From Pullilachnospira sp963929535 (GTDB taxonomy: Bacteria; Bacillota; Clostridia; Lachnospirales; Lachnospiraceae), in NCBI GenBank assembly GCA_963929535.1, contig CAWVIZ010000011.1, positions 293,405 to 357,404 of the forward strand: a stretch of DNA of 64,000 bases, given 5' to 3'. Both the position numbers and the translations under genes were made by a program. The notes beneath the pieces were generated by a model, which saw only the letters and a list, made by a program, of their open reading frames with translations, was not told the DNA's origin and ran no database searches. Within the stretch, counting starts at the first letter, position 1. The number at the start of each line of letters is the position of its first letter. This document shows positions 36,359 through 45,256 of the stretch, piece after piece.

Positions 36359-36796
36359 TTATGCTAACTGAGAATATGCTGCATCGTCAACGGCTTCCAG
36401 CCATTCGTTGCTGGTTTCTGTTCCGGGTGCTTCAAAGGCGATGTGGGAGAACCAGCTGTCGGCTTTTGCCCCATGCCAGTGTTTCACCTCCGGAGGGATT
36501 ACGATAACGGTTCCCGGTTCAAGACTTACAGGAGCTTTCCTTTCCTCCTGGTACCAGCCGCTTCCGGCTGTGCAGATAAGGATCTGCCCTCCTCCGGTTT
36601 TTGCATGATGAATATGCCAGTTGTTGCGGCAGCCCGGTTCAAAGGTAACATTTGCAAGGGCGATGGTACTTTCTCCTGGCTTCGTCAGCGGATTTAAGTA
36701 AGATGTTCCGATAAAGTACTGGGCGTAGGCGGAGTTTTCCGGTCCCTGTCCAAATACGTTTACCTGATCGAAAGTTTCTTTGTCTTTGATTTTCAT
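36359..36796 (-). CDS. Cupin-domain protein
   Basis: 145 residues. Cupin motif 1 is present as NNWHIHHAKTGGGQILICTAGSG (metal histidines HxH with a later Glu or Gln position) and motif 2 as PGTVIVIPPEVKHWHGA. It resembles the small cupins often found with carboxymuconolactone decarboxylase-like proteins. The substrate is unknown. Start supported by AGGAGG. The flanking gaps (36145-36358 and 36797-37052) show no gene. Confidence 0.85.
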   Translation of the reverse strand: MKIKDKETFDQVNVFGQGPENSAYAQYFIGTSYLNPLTKPGESTIALANVTFEPGCRNNWHIHHAKTGGGQILICTAGSGWYQEERKAPVSLEPGTVIVIPPEVKHWHGAKADSWFSHIAFEAPGTETSNEWLEAVDDAAYSQLA

Positions 36797-37052
36797 AAAG
36801 AAGTACCTCCTGTTTATGTTTTTGGCTGCTTATATTGTAGTCCTTGGAGAGGGATTATGTCTAATGCTTATATTCAATTATTAAATATGCTTTTGAGTTA
36901 TATTTTCGGCAGGATCATCGGTACACAGCCTCTTTGCTGCTGCAAGGGATTGAAAAATGCGGGACTTTGGTAAAAGCTTAGTTTAAATCGATCCATTGAA
37001 AGCATTTTCTGATGAGAATTTGAAAATAGTAGGGATAAGGGAGGAATTAGAG

Positions 37053-37424
37053 ATGTCACAGGAAAAACTGATCATCCATGTAGGAAAACATTCATTGGCT
37101 GCGAAACTGGAGGAGAATTCTTCTGTCACAGCATTAAAAGAGCTTCTGCAGGAAAAACCGCTGACGATCCGGATGCGCGACTATGCCAGGATGGAAAAAG
37201 TAGGAGATATTGGCAGGAGTCTTCCGACCAATGACAGACCGACCCATGCAAAACCCTGCGATCTGATCCTGTATCTGGGAAATTCATTCGTTATCTATTA
37301 TGAATCAAATTCCTGGAATTTTACACGGCTTGGAAAAATTGAAAATGTTACACCAAAAAAGCTGAGGACCATTCTGGGACAGGGAGACGTATCCGTTACC
37401 CTGGAACTTTCGGATCCTGAGTAA
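37053..37424 (+). CDS. Cyclophilin-like fold protein, cytoplasmic
   Basis: 123 residues. The order IIHVGKHSLAAKLEENSSVTALKELL, then DYARMEKVGDIGRSLPTND, CDLILYLGNSFVIYY and FTRLGKIEN matches the small bacterial cyclophilin-like (cyclophil_like) family. It has no export signal. ATG at 37053 follows GGGAGG. The next gene, 13 bases on, is a lipoprotein with the same fold. Confidence 0.75.
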   Translation: MSQEKLIIHVGKHSLAAKLEENSSVTALKELLQEKPLTIRMRDYARMEKVGDIGRSLPTNDRPTHAKPCDLILYLGNSFVIYYESNSWNFTRLGKIENVTPKKLRTILGQGDVSVTLELSDPE

Positions 37425-37437
37425 AAAGGAGATGCCT

Positions 37438-37914
37438 ATGAAAAAAAGAATTGCTTTGTTATGTTCTTTTGCTTTGCTGTTCGGTTTGTCAGCCTGCGGC
37501 AAAACGGAGCAAACTATGTCGGAAAACGTTACGGTTGAAAAAGAAGAAGCGGCAGAGTCCACGGAGGATCTTTCAGAAGGAATTCCGCAGGAGGAAGATT
37601 CTATGCAGATCCGTGTGGAGTCTGATGGAAAGATGATCGTTTTTGAACTGAACGACAGCCAGGCTGCCCGTGAGCTTTATGAACAGCTGCCGTTAAGTAT
37701 CCAGGTGGAAGACTACAGCACAAATGAGAAGATCTTCTATCCTCCGGAAGAGTTGGATATCAGTGACGCGCCTCTGGCAGAGGCGGCGGGGGCCGGCACG
37801 CTGGCTTACTACGCGCCATGGGGTGATGTGGTAATGTTTCTATGGAGATTTCGGCGGAGCAGGAGGACTGTACGAATTGGGAGAAGCGGTTTCCGGGGCG
37901 GAGTATATTTCTGA
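37438..37914 (+). CDS. Lipoprotein with cyclophilin-like domain, C terminus frame-shifted
   Basis: The signal peptide ends in a lipobox, FGLSACGK, giving a lipid-anchored protein. After an acidic linker comes a cyclophilin-like domain (MIVFELNDSQAARELYEQLPLSIQVEDYS). At about 37838 an extra T in ATGTTTCTATGG shifts the frame; the expected ending YGDFGGAGGLYELGEAVSG continues in the other frame to a stop at 37954. ATG at 37438 is chosen over 37432 for its distance to AAAGGAG. It forms a pair with the upstream cytoplasmic homologue. Confidence 0.7.
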   Translation: MKKRIALLCSFALLFGLSACGKTEQTMSENVTVEKEEAAESTEDLSEGIPQEEDSMQIRVESDGKMIVFELNDSQAARELYEQLPLSIQVEDYSTNEKIFYPPEELDISDAPLAEAAGAGTLAYYAPWGDVVMFLWRFRRSRRTVRIGRSGFRGGVYF

Positions 37915-38085
37915 ATTGTCCGGATCGATTCAGGTGGAACAGGATAAAGAATGACGGATTTTATATTTTGTCATAAGGAGGATCGGTGACGGAATAAGGA
38001 AGTGACTAAAAGATATATGGTATATTGAAAAGTATATGCGTCTGAGGAAAATTCAGAAGAAAAACAGACCGGCAGCGCGTACGGA

Positions 38086-38571
38086 TGTTGGAGGGGGGCC
38101 GGATTTGTCTCCGTACAGGGACATTATAATCTGATCTTCAGAGAAGAGGAACGGGAAATGGCAAGACTGTGCGCTGAGGATCATATTGCCATGACGCCTT
38201 ACAGTGCGCTGGCCGACGGACGGCTGTCCCGACATCCGGGAGAAGTATCCTCCCGTCTGGAGAAGGACAGCTACGCGAAATTCAAGTATGACGCCACTGC
38301 CAAACAGGACAATGTGATCATCCGGCGTGTGGAAGAACTGGCAGAAAAGCGGGATGTGTCAGTGACAGAAATTTCTCTGGCATGGCTGCTGACAAAGGTT
38401 ACCGCTCCGGTGGTGGGAGCCGTTAAGATGCGCCATATAGAGGGCGCGGCAAAAGCCGTGGATCTTATACTGACTCCGGAGGAGATCGATTATCTGGAGG
38501 AAGCCTATGTACCCCACAGACTGGTGGGCGTTATGGCACAGAACACTCCGGCGGCTGCGAAGGAGGCGCTA
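38086..38571 (+). pseudogene. Aldo/keto reductase, internal fragment
   Basis: The frame encodes FVSVQGHYNLIFREEEREM, then HIAMTPYSALADGRLSRHPGE and ISLAWLLTKVTAPVVGAVKMRHIEGAAKA, the C-terminal half of an AKR. The N-terminal half with the catalytic Tyr and Lys is missing. The last residues give way at about 38571 to sequence that belongs to the minus-strand gene. It is therefore truncated at both ends and cannot encode an active enzyme. Confidence 0.7.
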
Positions 38572-39098
38572 GTGTCGGCGATGGCCTGCACGATGCCGTC
38601 TCCCGGGTTGGGAACCAGACGCATATTCAGTGACATGGCCGCTCCCACCCCGGTGAGTATAATGGCGGTTATGACAGTCAGGAGCCGCAGAAAAAACAGA
38701 GACGGCGCGGAACCCGGCTCCTCCGGAAAATCGGGAAGCAGGGCGGAGAAGACATTCAGAAATCTGGTGAAAGCGATGCTTAAGGGGATCTGCAGGATAT
38801 CCACCAGAAGGATATATTTGATATTGGTTTTTCGGGAGGGAAGCAGTGCTTCCGGCAGCCGTTGTTTTGCCCGATGATTGTGGAGAAGATGCAGAACAAG
38901 CTCTATGAGCACATAGACAGTGTACAGTCCCAGAGTCACATTTCCGAAATTCAGTTCAAAGATCAGGGATACACTGTAAGAAACAGAGATAATGGCGGAG
39001 ACACCCAGACCGGCTTTGGTATTCAGGGTAAGTCCCAGAGCCAGGATGAGAAGGCCTGCAGCGTAAAAAAGCGTTCGGTAACAGACAGTTTTTTTCAT
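38571..39098 (-). pseudogene. YczE/YyaS-family membrane protein, C-terminally truncated
   Basis: It begins normally with an AAGGAGG site and MKKTVCYRTLFYAAGLLILALG. Helices lie at about 8-25, 32-50, 55-75, 95-120 and 140-160. The family motif PNPGDGIVQAIA is reached, after which homology stops where the AKR fragment begins. A complete relative is encoded at 43505-44185. The two fragments appear to have been joined by a deletion or rearrangement. Confidence 0.65.
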
Positions 39099-39118
39099 GA
39101 TCTTCCTCCTTGGTTTTC

Positions 39119-39247
39119 ATTCCCGCGGGCAACGAGCCAAGCGGACATGCCTGCATGTCCATTTGGCGACTGCCACGAGGGTCAGATACCCCGCAGCTCT
39201 GCTGCGCTGCAAGTTTAATGCCCGTAGCTTGCTGCGGGGTCTTTGAC
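39119..39247 (-). repeat. R1 modular palindromic repeat, copy A
   Basis: Read on the minus strand it starts GTCAAAGACCCCGCAG and pairs with CTGCGGGGTATCTGAC to form a 16-bp near-perfect stem. It then has GCCAAATGGACATGC-AG-GCATGTCC and ends in GCTTGGCTCGTTGCCCGCGGGAAT. On the plus strand the long stem is followed by a T-rich run (39248-39258), so this copy could also act as a terminator. Confidence 0.75.
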
Positions 39248-39325
39248 TTTTTTTATTTTAGACACTTTCACTGGTATTTGTCAAATTTCACAAAAATCCA
39301 GAAAAATATTTGTAGAAATAACAGT

Positions 39326-39355
39326 TTGACAGACTGCAGAGCCGTATGATATGTT
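39326..39355 (+). promoter_or_regulatory. Promoter of the hydrogenase operon
   Basis: TTGACA at 39326-39331, an 18-base spacer and TATGTT at 39350-39355. A leader of about 190 bases follows before the first gene. The 309-base stretch 39248-39556 holds no other gene. Confidence 0.55.
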
Positions 39356-39439
39356 AAAAACAATCAATGGGGATTTTCGTCGCTGACGGCTTGGTGGTGT
39401 ACCACGGTGTGGCGGGAGTTCCGGAACAGCCGGCCGTCT

Positions 39440-39478
39440 GGGCAACATTTACCTTTCCGTAGATGTTGTCCTTTTTTT
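39440..39478 (+). terminator. Leader terminator/attenuator of the hydrogenase operon
   Basis: Arms GGGCAACAT (39440-39448) and ATGTTGTCC (39463-39471) form a 9-bp stem with one G-T pair. Seven T follow. It lies between the promoter and the first gene, 78 bases before the start codon, so it would stop most transcripts unless bypassed. Confidence 0.6.
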
Positions 39479-39556
39479 CTTACAGAAAACGTCAGGGGCG
39501 TTTGGGACGGATTTTCCCGGTTGGCATAAAAGATCAGACGAGTAGGAGGTTAATGG

Positions 39557-41403
39557 ATGAGCAGATTGAGCATTATCACACAGAACAAGGCTCAGACCAC
39601 GGTGGAAGAGCTGTACAAGGATCTGGAGCGGCGGATCAGCGCCAGCCCGTCCGGGCTCTGTCCGGTGGATCTGGCAGCGTCCTTCCTGAAGATGTGTCAC
39701 GCGCAGTCCTGCGGAAAATGCGTGCCCTGCCGGGTGGGACTGGGACAGCTTCAGCAGCTGATGGAGTCGGTACTGGATGGGGAAGCTACCCTGGATACCA
39801 TCGACATGATCGAGAAGACAGCAAAAAATATCTTTTATTCCGCCGACTGTGCCATCGGCTATGAGGCAGCCCGGATGGTGCTGAAGGGGATCAAGGGATT
39901 CCGGGACGATTTTGAAGAGCATGTACTGAGGGGCCGCTGCAGACTGGAGCTGAACCAGCCGGTACCCCTGTGTGTCCCAATGTCCTGCAGGGGTGGATAT
40001 CCCGGGATATGTGGCCCTGGTGGCGGAGGGAAGATATGGAGATGCGGTGCGGCTGATCCGTAAGGACAATCCCCTTCCGGCAGTCTGCGGACTGATCTGT
40101 GAGCATCCCTGCGAGGTCCGCTGCCGCCGTACCATGATCGATGATCCCATCAATATCCGGGGATTGAAGCGGTTTGCCGTAGATCATGCGGGGGACGTGC
40201 CCCTTCCGGTCCCGGCGGCTGCTACCGGCAAAAAAGTGGCAGTGATCGGAGGCGGACCGGGAGGTATCAGCGCGGCCTATTATCTCACCCTCATGGGGCA
40301 CCAGGTGACCATCTATGAGCAGAGAAAGCAGCTGGGCGGTATGCTGCGGTACGGGATCCCCAATTACCGGCTGCCCAGAGAGGAGCTGGACCGGGAGATC
40401 AACCATATTCTGAGTCTGGGGATCCAGGTGAAGACAGAGGTGACGGTGGGAGAGGATCCCAGCATTGGAAAGCTGCGGCAGGAGTACGACGCAGTCTATA
40501 TTGCCATCGGCGCCCATATTGACCGGAAGATCGGCATTGAGGGAGAGGACGCCCAGGGGGTGATCTCCGCTGTGGAGCTTTTTGAGAGGTATCGGAGACG
40601 GGGAGATGCCGGACTTTACCGGAAAGGATATCGTAGTCATCGGCGGCGGCAACGTGGCCATGGATGTGGCCCGCTCCGCCATCCGTCTGGGAGCCAAAAG
40701 GCTCCGTATCGCTTACCGGAGAAGAGCGGTGGATATGACGGCTATGAGAGAAGAGGTGGAGGGCGCTGTGGCCGAGGGCTTGTGAGCTTCTGGATCTCCA
40801 TGCGCCTCTGCGGATCGAGAAGGATGAAAACGGAAGAGTGGCGGCCCTCTGGGTGCAGCCCCAGATCATCGGAGAGGTGAAGCATGGCCGTCCTGCCCCC
40901 AGGAATTCTTCGGAGCCGGAGAAAAGACTGGCCTGTGATATGGTGATCGTAGCTATCGGCCAGGGCATTGAAACCCGGGAATTTGAAAAGCAGGGAATCC
41001 CCGTAAAACGGGGCGGTGATCGACGCCATGAACTGGAGCGGCGTCAATTCCAGGGATATCACAGGGGTATTTGCACGGAGGCGACTGTGTGACAGGACCG
41101 GCCACTTGTGATCCGGGCCATTGCGGCGGGCAAGGTGGCGGCAGCCAACATTGACGAATATCTGGGATATCATCATACCATATCCGTGGATGTGGAGATC
41201 CCGGATGTGCGGCAGAGCAATCGTCCCAGCTGCGCCCGGGTGAATATGAAGGAACGGCAGCCCTCCCAGCGGGCGAAGGATTTTGAGATGATCGAGCTGC
41301 GGCAATGACCTGTGAGGAAGCCATGCAGGAGGCCAGCCGGTGTCTCAGATGTGATCATTTTGGATACGGTATTCTGAAAGGAGGCAGAGTGGAGAAATGG
41401 TAA
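39557..41403 (+). pseudogene. NuoF-like/glutamate-synthase-small-subunit-like flavoprotein, frame-broken
   Basis: The reconstructed product has an N-terminal NuoF-type [4Fe-4S] domain (SCGKCVPCRVGLGQL and a later Cys), then a GltD-like module: cluster-binding SQCPAGVDIPGY, GLICEHPCEVRCRR, FAD motif VAVIGGGPGGISAAYYL and NAD(P)H motif VVIGGGNVAMDVARSAI. It ends with CLRCDHFGYG. It would feed NAD(P)H electrons to, or take them from, the hydrogenase. About eight added bases break the frame between 39965 and 41305. The ATG at 39557 has AGGAGG. Removing the extra bases gives one continuous protein of about 610 residues that overlaps hydA. Confidence 0.75.
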
Positions 41404-43137
41404 ATACTGACAATTAACGGAATCCCCGTCTCTGTGGAAGAGGGGACCACGATTCTGGAACCGCGGCCCGCAGCGTGGGAATCCACATCCCGACCCTGTG
41501 TTATCTGAAGGATATCAATGAGATCGGCGCCTGCCGTGTCTGCGTAGTGGAGGTGGAGGGCAGCGCCAAGCTGGTGACTGCCTGCAACAATAAGGTGTGG
41601 GAGGGCATGGTGATCTGTACCAACAGCCCCAAGGGTGCGGGAGAGCCGGAAAAATAACGTGGAGCTGATCCTGTCCCAGCACGACTGTCTGTGCGCCACC
41701 TGCGTAAGAAGCGGAAACTGCAGCCTCCAGTCTCTGGCCAACGATCTGGGGATCCTGTCTCTGCCTTTCGAACGGCAGCTTCCGAAAAACCAGTGGCCCA
41801 TGGATTTTCCGCTGATCCGGGATGCGAAAAAGTGCATCAAGTGCATGCGCTGCGTCCAGGTCTGCGACAAGATCACCGGACTGAATATCTGGGATGTGGC
41901 AGGGACCGGATCCAGGACCACTGTGGACGTATCCGGAAACCGGAAGATCCAGGAATCAGACTGTGCGCTCTGCGGCCAGTGCATTACCCACTGTCCGGTG
42001 GGCGCCCTGCGGGAGAGGGATGATGTTCAGCGTGTCCTGGATGTTCTGGCAGATCCGGAGAAGATCACAGTGGTACAGGTGGCTCCGGCAGTGCGGGCTG
42101 CCTGGGGAGAAGCTTTCGGGCTTCCCAGGGAATTTGCCACCGTAAAACGGCTGGTGGCAGCTCTTCGCAGGATCGGGTTTACATATATCTTTGACACTAC
42201 CTTCAGCGCGGATCTGACCATTATGGAGGAGGGAAGCGAATTTCTGGAGCGGCTGAAAAAAGGCGATCTGGAAAAATACCCCATGTTTACTTCCTGCTGC
42301 CCCGGATGGGTGCGGTTCGTCAAATCCCAGTACCCGGATATGGTGGATCAGCTTTCCACCGCCAAATCCCCCCAGCAGATGTTCGGGGCAGTGGCAAAAA
42401 CATACTATGCGCAGCTTCTGAAGGTGGATCCGGAAAAAATCGTTTCCATCTCTGTGATGCCCTGCATCGCCAAGAAGCATGAATGTGATATCCCATCCAT
42501 CAACGATGCCGGAGCAGGACAGGATGTGGATCTGGTACTGACCACCCGGGAGATCGACCGGCTGATCCGGGAGGAATTCATCGACCCGTCCAGTCTTCCG
42601 GAAGAGGAGTTCGATGCTCCTTTGGGCCTGGGGACCGGCGCCGGAGTGATCTTCGGAGCTACAGGGGGCGTGATGGAGGCAGCCCTGCGGTCCGCCTATT
42701 ATCTGGTAACAGGAAGAAACCCCGATCCGGATTCCTTTAAAAAGGTTCGGGGAATGGATGGCTGGAAAGAAGCGGAGTTTAATCTGGCGGGGAATAACCT
42801 GAAGGTGGCTGTGGCCAGTGGGCTGAAAAATACCAGACGGCTGATGAAAGCCATCCGGAAAGGGACTGTAAAATACGATTTTGTGGAGATTATGGCATGT
42901 CCCGGCGGCTGCGCCGGAGGAGGCGGTCAGCCTATCCGGGACGGAAAGGAACTGGCAGGGGAAAGAGGACAGGTACTGTACGGACTGGACAAGGTGAGCA
43001 GTCTGAGATTCTCCCATGAGAATCCGTCTGTATTGAAGTGCTATCAGGATTATCTGGGCGAGCCCATGTCCCACCGGGCCCATGAGCTTCTGCATACGGA
43101 CCATCACGGATGGAAGATGCCGGGAGAAGAGGCGTAA
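41397..43137 (+). CDS. hydA: [FeFe] hydrogenase catalytic subunit
   Basis: H-cluster motifs are complete: FTSCCPGWVRF, MPCIAKKHECD and MACPGGCAGGGGQP. Before them are a plant-type [2Fe-2S] domain (IPTLCYLKDINEIGACRVC), a His-Cys3 cluster (HDCLCATCVRSGNC) and two [4Fe-4S] motifs (CIKCMRCVQVC and CALCGQCITHC). It reduces protons or oxidises hydrogen during fermentation. Three frame breaks lie in the N-terminal part, near 41406, 41461 and 41633. From 41635 on the frame is intact. It is read as a group A2-like enzyme, associated with a GltD-type partner. No maturation genes hydE, hydF or hydG are in the window. Confidence 0.88.
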
Positions 43138-43181
43138 GGTCCTTTGATGCCGCGCCTTTCCGGGAAAGGCTGCCTGTCAGA

Positions 43182-43417
43182 GTCAAAGACCCCGCAGCAA
43201 GCTACGAGACATCAAACTTGCAGCGCAGCAGAACTGCGGGGGCTTTGGTCTTCGCTTCGCTGCGGTCGGCGCTAACCGTGTGCCGCTGGCACACAGCGCC
43301 CCTCGCGGCAGGTCTCCGTTCCACTTCGGTCGGCGCTAAACGTGTGCCACCGGCACACAGCGCCGCCAAATGGACATGCAAGCATGTCCGCTTGGCTCGT
43401 TGCTCGCGGGAATAAAT
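43182..43417 (+). repeat. R1 modular palindromic repeat, copy B (expanded)
   Basis: The longest copy. The first module starts GTCAAAGACCCCGCAG and closes with CTGCGGGGGC. Then come two units of CGGCGCTAA-CGTGTGCC-NNN-GGCACACAGCG (43267-43300 and 43330-43365) with loops GCT and ACC. It ends with GCCAAATGGACATGC-AA-GCATGTCC and CTTGGCTCGTTGCTCGCGGGAATAAAT split by one module boundary. It fills most of the 367-base gap after hydA. No gene is seen in the gap. Confidence 0.8.
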
Positions 43418-43504
43418 AGGAATATGTATGAGAAAAATACCGGAACAGACCGTATGGAAGCTGTATCCGGCATTTTCTTTTCAGTCCGGCCGTGCTCTGA
43501 GGGG

Positions 43505-44185
43505 TTAAGCGGCCTTTTCTTTGCTGTTCTGTTCCTGACTGAAGCTGCGGATCCATCCGATCAGCGGCAGCCTGCGGTTGATCACATTGACGATCCTGCC
43601 CACCACCAGGGCAGAGACCACGGTCCCCGCGCCGATCCCGTTCAGGCGTCCGAAGAAAAGAAAGGACAGGACCACTGCGATCACGATCAATGTCAGATCA
43701 AACCCCACCTTAACGGATCCGAACCGAAAACCGGTGGTCCGGGCGATGGCCCGCACGATTCCCTCCCCGGGCACCGCGATGGTATCAGGCGCCACTTCAA
43801 TGCTGATTCCCAGCCCCAGGATCAGGCAGCCCGCCAGAAGGCTGAGGATCCTCGCCCAGAGAGCCTCCGGCTGGAAGAAGTCCAGGATCCCCATGCTAAG
43901 ATCGATCAGCCAGCTGAACAGAAAGTTGGCGGCAATCTGTAAGAACTGGACGGGATGAAAATCCTTTTTCAGCAGGATGATCTGGATCAGGATATACACC
44001 ATATTGCAGAGAAATGTGGTCATTCCGAAACTCAGCCAGGGAAACTGCAGACTCAGGACATAGGGAACGCTGGATATCTGGGAGGTACCCAGCGCGCTTT
44101 TGGTGACAAAGGCCACGCCGAAGGAATTGACGGCAATACCCAGAATAAAGAACAGATACCGAAATACCAGTGATTTGTTTTTCAA
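43505..44185 (-). CDS. YczE/YyaS-family membrane protein
   Basis: 226 residues with five or six helices (about 8-30, 42-62, 70-72 on, 80-102, 108-125, 165-190). The family mark IAVPGEGIVRAIA is present near residue 140. It is a full-length relative of the truncated protein at 38571-39098. The function is unknown; related proteins often sit with a regulator, as here with MarR. The start overlaps the marR stop by 4 bases. Confidence 0.8.
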   Translation of the reverse strand: MKNKSLVFRYLFFILGIAVNSFGVAFVTKSALGTSQISSVPYVLSLQFPWLSFGMTTFLCNMVYILIQIILLKKDFHPVQFLQIAANFLFSWLIDLSMGILDFFQPEALWARILSLLAGCLILGLGISIEVAPDTIAVPGEGIVRAIARTTGFRFGSVKVGFDLTLIVIAVVLSFLFFGRLNGIGAGTVVSALVVGRIVNVINRRLPLIGWIRSFSQEQNSKEKAA

Positions 44186-44610
44186 TGAAATTCCTCCTCA
44201 AGATTTTTTATGATCTGCTGCAGAAGTTCTGTGAGGCGTTCCTGATCTTCCCGGGAAATTTTTCCCAGGGCCGTTTCATCCACCTGACGGCAAATGGAGG
44301 ATACTTTCCGTGCCGTCTGGCGGCCCGTGTCAGTGAGCCAGATATGGGAGGCTCTTCTGTCTTGTAAGGACGGCCTGCGGCAGATCAGCCCCTGCTTTTC
44401 CATCCTGGCAAGCAGGCTGGTCACTGTGGATTTGTCCAGAACGCAGGCGCCACCGATCTCTCTGGCCATGCATCCCTCATGGGTCAGCAGATATTCCAGG
44501 ATTTTCGGCTGCCCGGGCAGAAGAGAGAGACCGGATACCTGTTGAACGATCTGCCGGTTGCAGTGATGAAATGCCCGCAGCAGCAGAAAATGCAGTTCAT
44601 TTTCCAGCAT
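44182..44610 (-). CDS. MarR-family transcriptional regulator
   Basis: 142 residues with the MarR winged helix: LLTHEGCMAREIGGACVLDKSTVTSLLARMEKQGLICRRPSLQDRRASHIWLT. ATG at 44610 follows AAGGAGG. It overlaps the YczE-like gene, which it likely controls. A near-perfect palindrome upstream (44705-44728) is the probable operator and implies autorepression. Confidence 0.9.
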   Translation of the reverse strand: MLENELHFLLLRAFHHCNRQIVQQVSGLSLLPGQPKILEYLLTHEGCMAREIGGACVLDKSTVTSLLARMEKQGLICRRPSLQDRRASHIWLTDTGRQTARKVSSICRQVDETALGKISREDQERLTELLQQIIKNLEEEFH

Positions 44611-44704
44611 GATGTTCCTCCTTAAAGCGACTTGAATGCGGCAGGCTGTCTGGACAGGCCGGGAAACAGGCCGGCACAGGGGCAGGCAGAAACCGCAGCA
44701 GGAT

Positions 44705-44728
44705 ATATAGTTTGATTTCAAACTATAT
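44705..44728. promoter_or_regulatory. Probable MarR operator
   Basis: Arms ATATAGTTTGA and TCAAACTATAT flank a central TT, giving 11-bp perfect arms. It lies just downstream of a minus-strand TTGACA-18-TATCAT promoter (-35 near 44754), over the likely start point of marR. Confidence 0.7.
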
Positions 44729-44779
44729 TATGATAGATCTCTGTCTTGCTTTTTGTCAAGAAGTATTTTCTAATAACTG

Positions 44780-44808
44780 TTGACTTTTTGGGCGTACTGT
44801 CTTATACT
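44780..44808 (+). promoter_or_regulatory. Promoter of the GntR-ABC operon
   Basis: TTGACT at 44780-44785, a 17-base spacer and TATACT at 44803-44808. The following AGCTAGTTAGTTAC stretch may hold the GntR site. Confidence 0.65.
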
Positions 44809-44872
44809 ACCTACATAGCTAGTTAGTTACTTGAGTAATAAACTAAAAAACCAGAACGGGAGGAGGATGATC

Positions 44873-45256
44873 ATGCGGATCGATGCAGAGAGTGAAAAAC
44901 CGATTTTCATTCAGATCGCGGAACAGCTGGAGGATTCCATATTTACCGGCATCTTTCCTGAGGAGGAGAAGATACCTTCCACCAACGAGCTCTCCGCCCT
45001 GCTGAACATCAACCCTCACACGGTCCTGAAGGGAATGAACCTGCTGGTGGATGAGGACATCATATATAAGAAAAGGGGGCTGGGAATGTATGTGAAAAGA
45101 GGTGCTGTGGAGAAGATCCGGAGAAAAAGGCAGAGCCAGTTTTATGATCAGTATGTAGCTGCGCTGCTCAGGGAGGCGTCCAAGCTTCAGATGACGAAAG
45201 AGGAGATAATCTCACTGATAGAAAGGGGCTGTGAACATGAACTCGATTCAGATTAA
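44873..45256 (+). CDS. GntR-family regulator, YtrA type
   Basis: 127 residues. The N-terminal winged helix is typical: PIFIQIAEQLEDSIFTGIFPEEEKIPSTNELSALLNINPHTVLKGMNLLVDEDIIY. Only a short helical tail follows, as in the YtrA subfamily, which controls ABC transporter operons. ATG at 44873 has AGGAGG at the best distance; 44867 is possible. Its end overlaps the ATPase gene by about 20 bases, so it regulates this operon. Confidence 0.88.
   Translation: MRIDAESEKPIFIQIAEQLEDSIFTGIFPEEEKIPSTNELSALLNINPHTVLKGMNLLVDEDIIYKKRGLGMYVKRGAVEKIRRKRQSQFYDQYVAALLREASKLQMTKEEIISLIERGCEHELDSD

Noticed and set aside
41956..43107. A 383-codon minus-strand frame opposite hydA
   Set aside because: The H-cluster motifs fix the plus strand as coding; the antisense frame has no domain.
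39119..43417. R1 copies as ends of an insertion sequence or transposon
   Set aside because: No transposase or target-site duplication is visible, and the inner genes are metabolic.
43182..43417. The repeated units in R1-B as a CRISPR array
   Set aside because: Only two units occur, they are palindromic, and there are no regular unique spacers or cas genes.
43272..43556. A small protein containing RATSQAD-like text
   Set aside because: Similar peptides appear in frames across all R1 copies. The similarity comes from the DNA repeat, not from a conserved protein.
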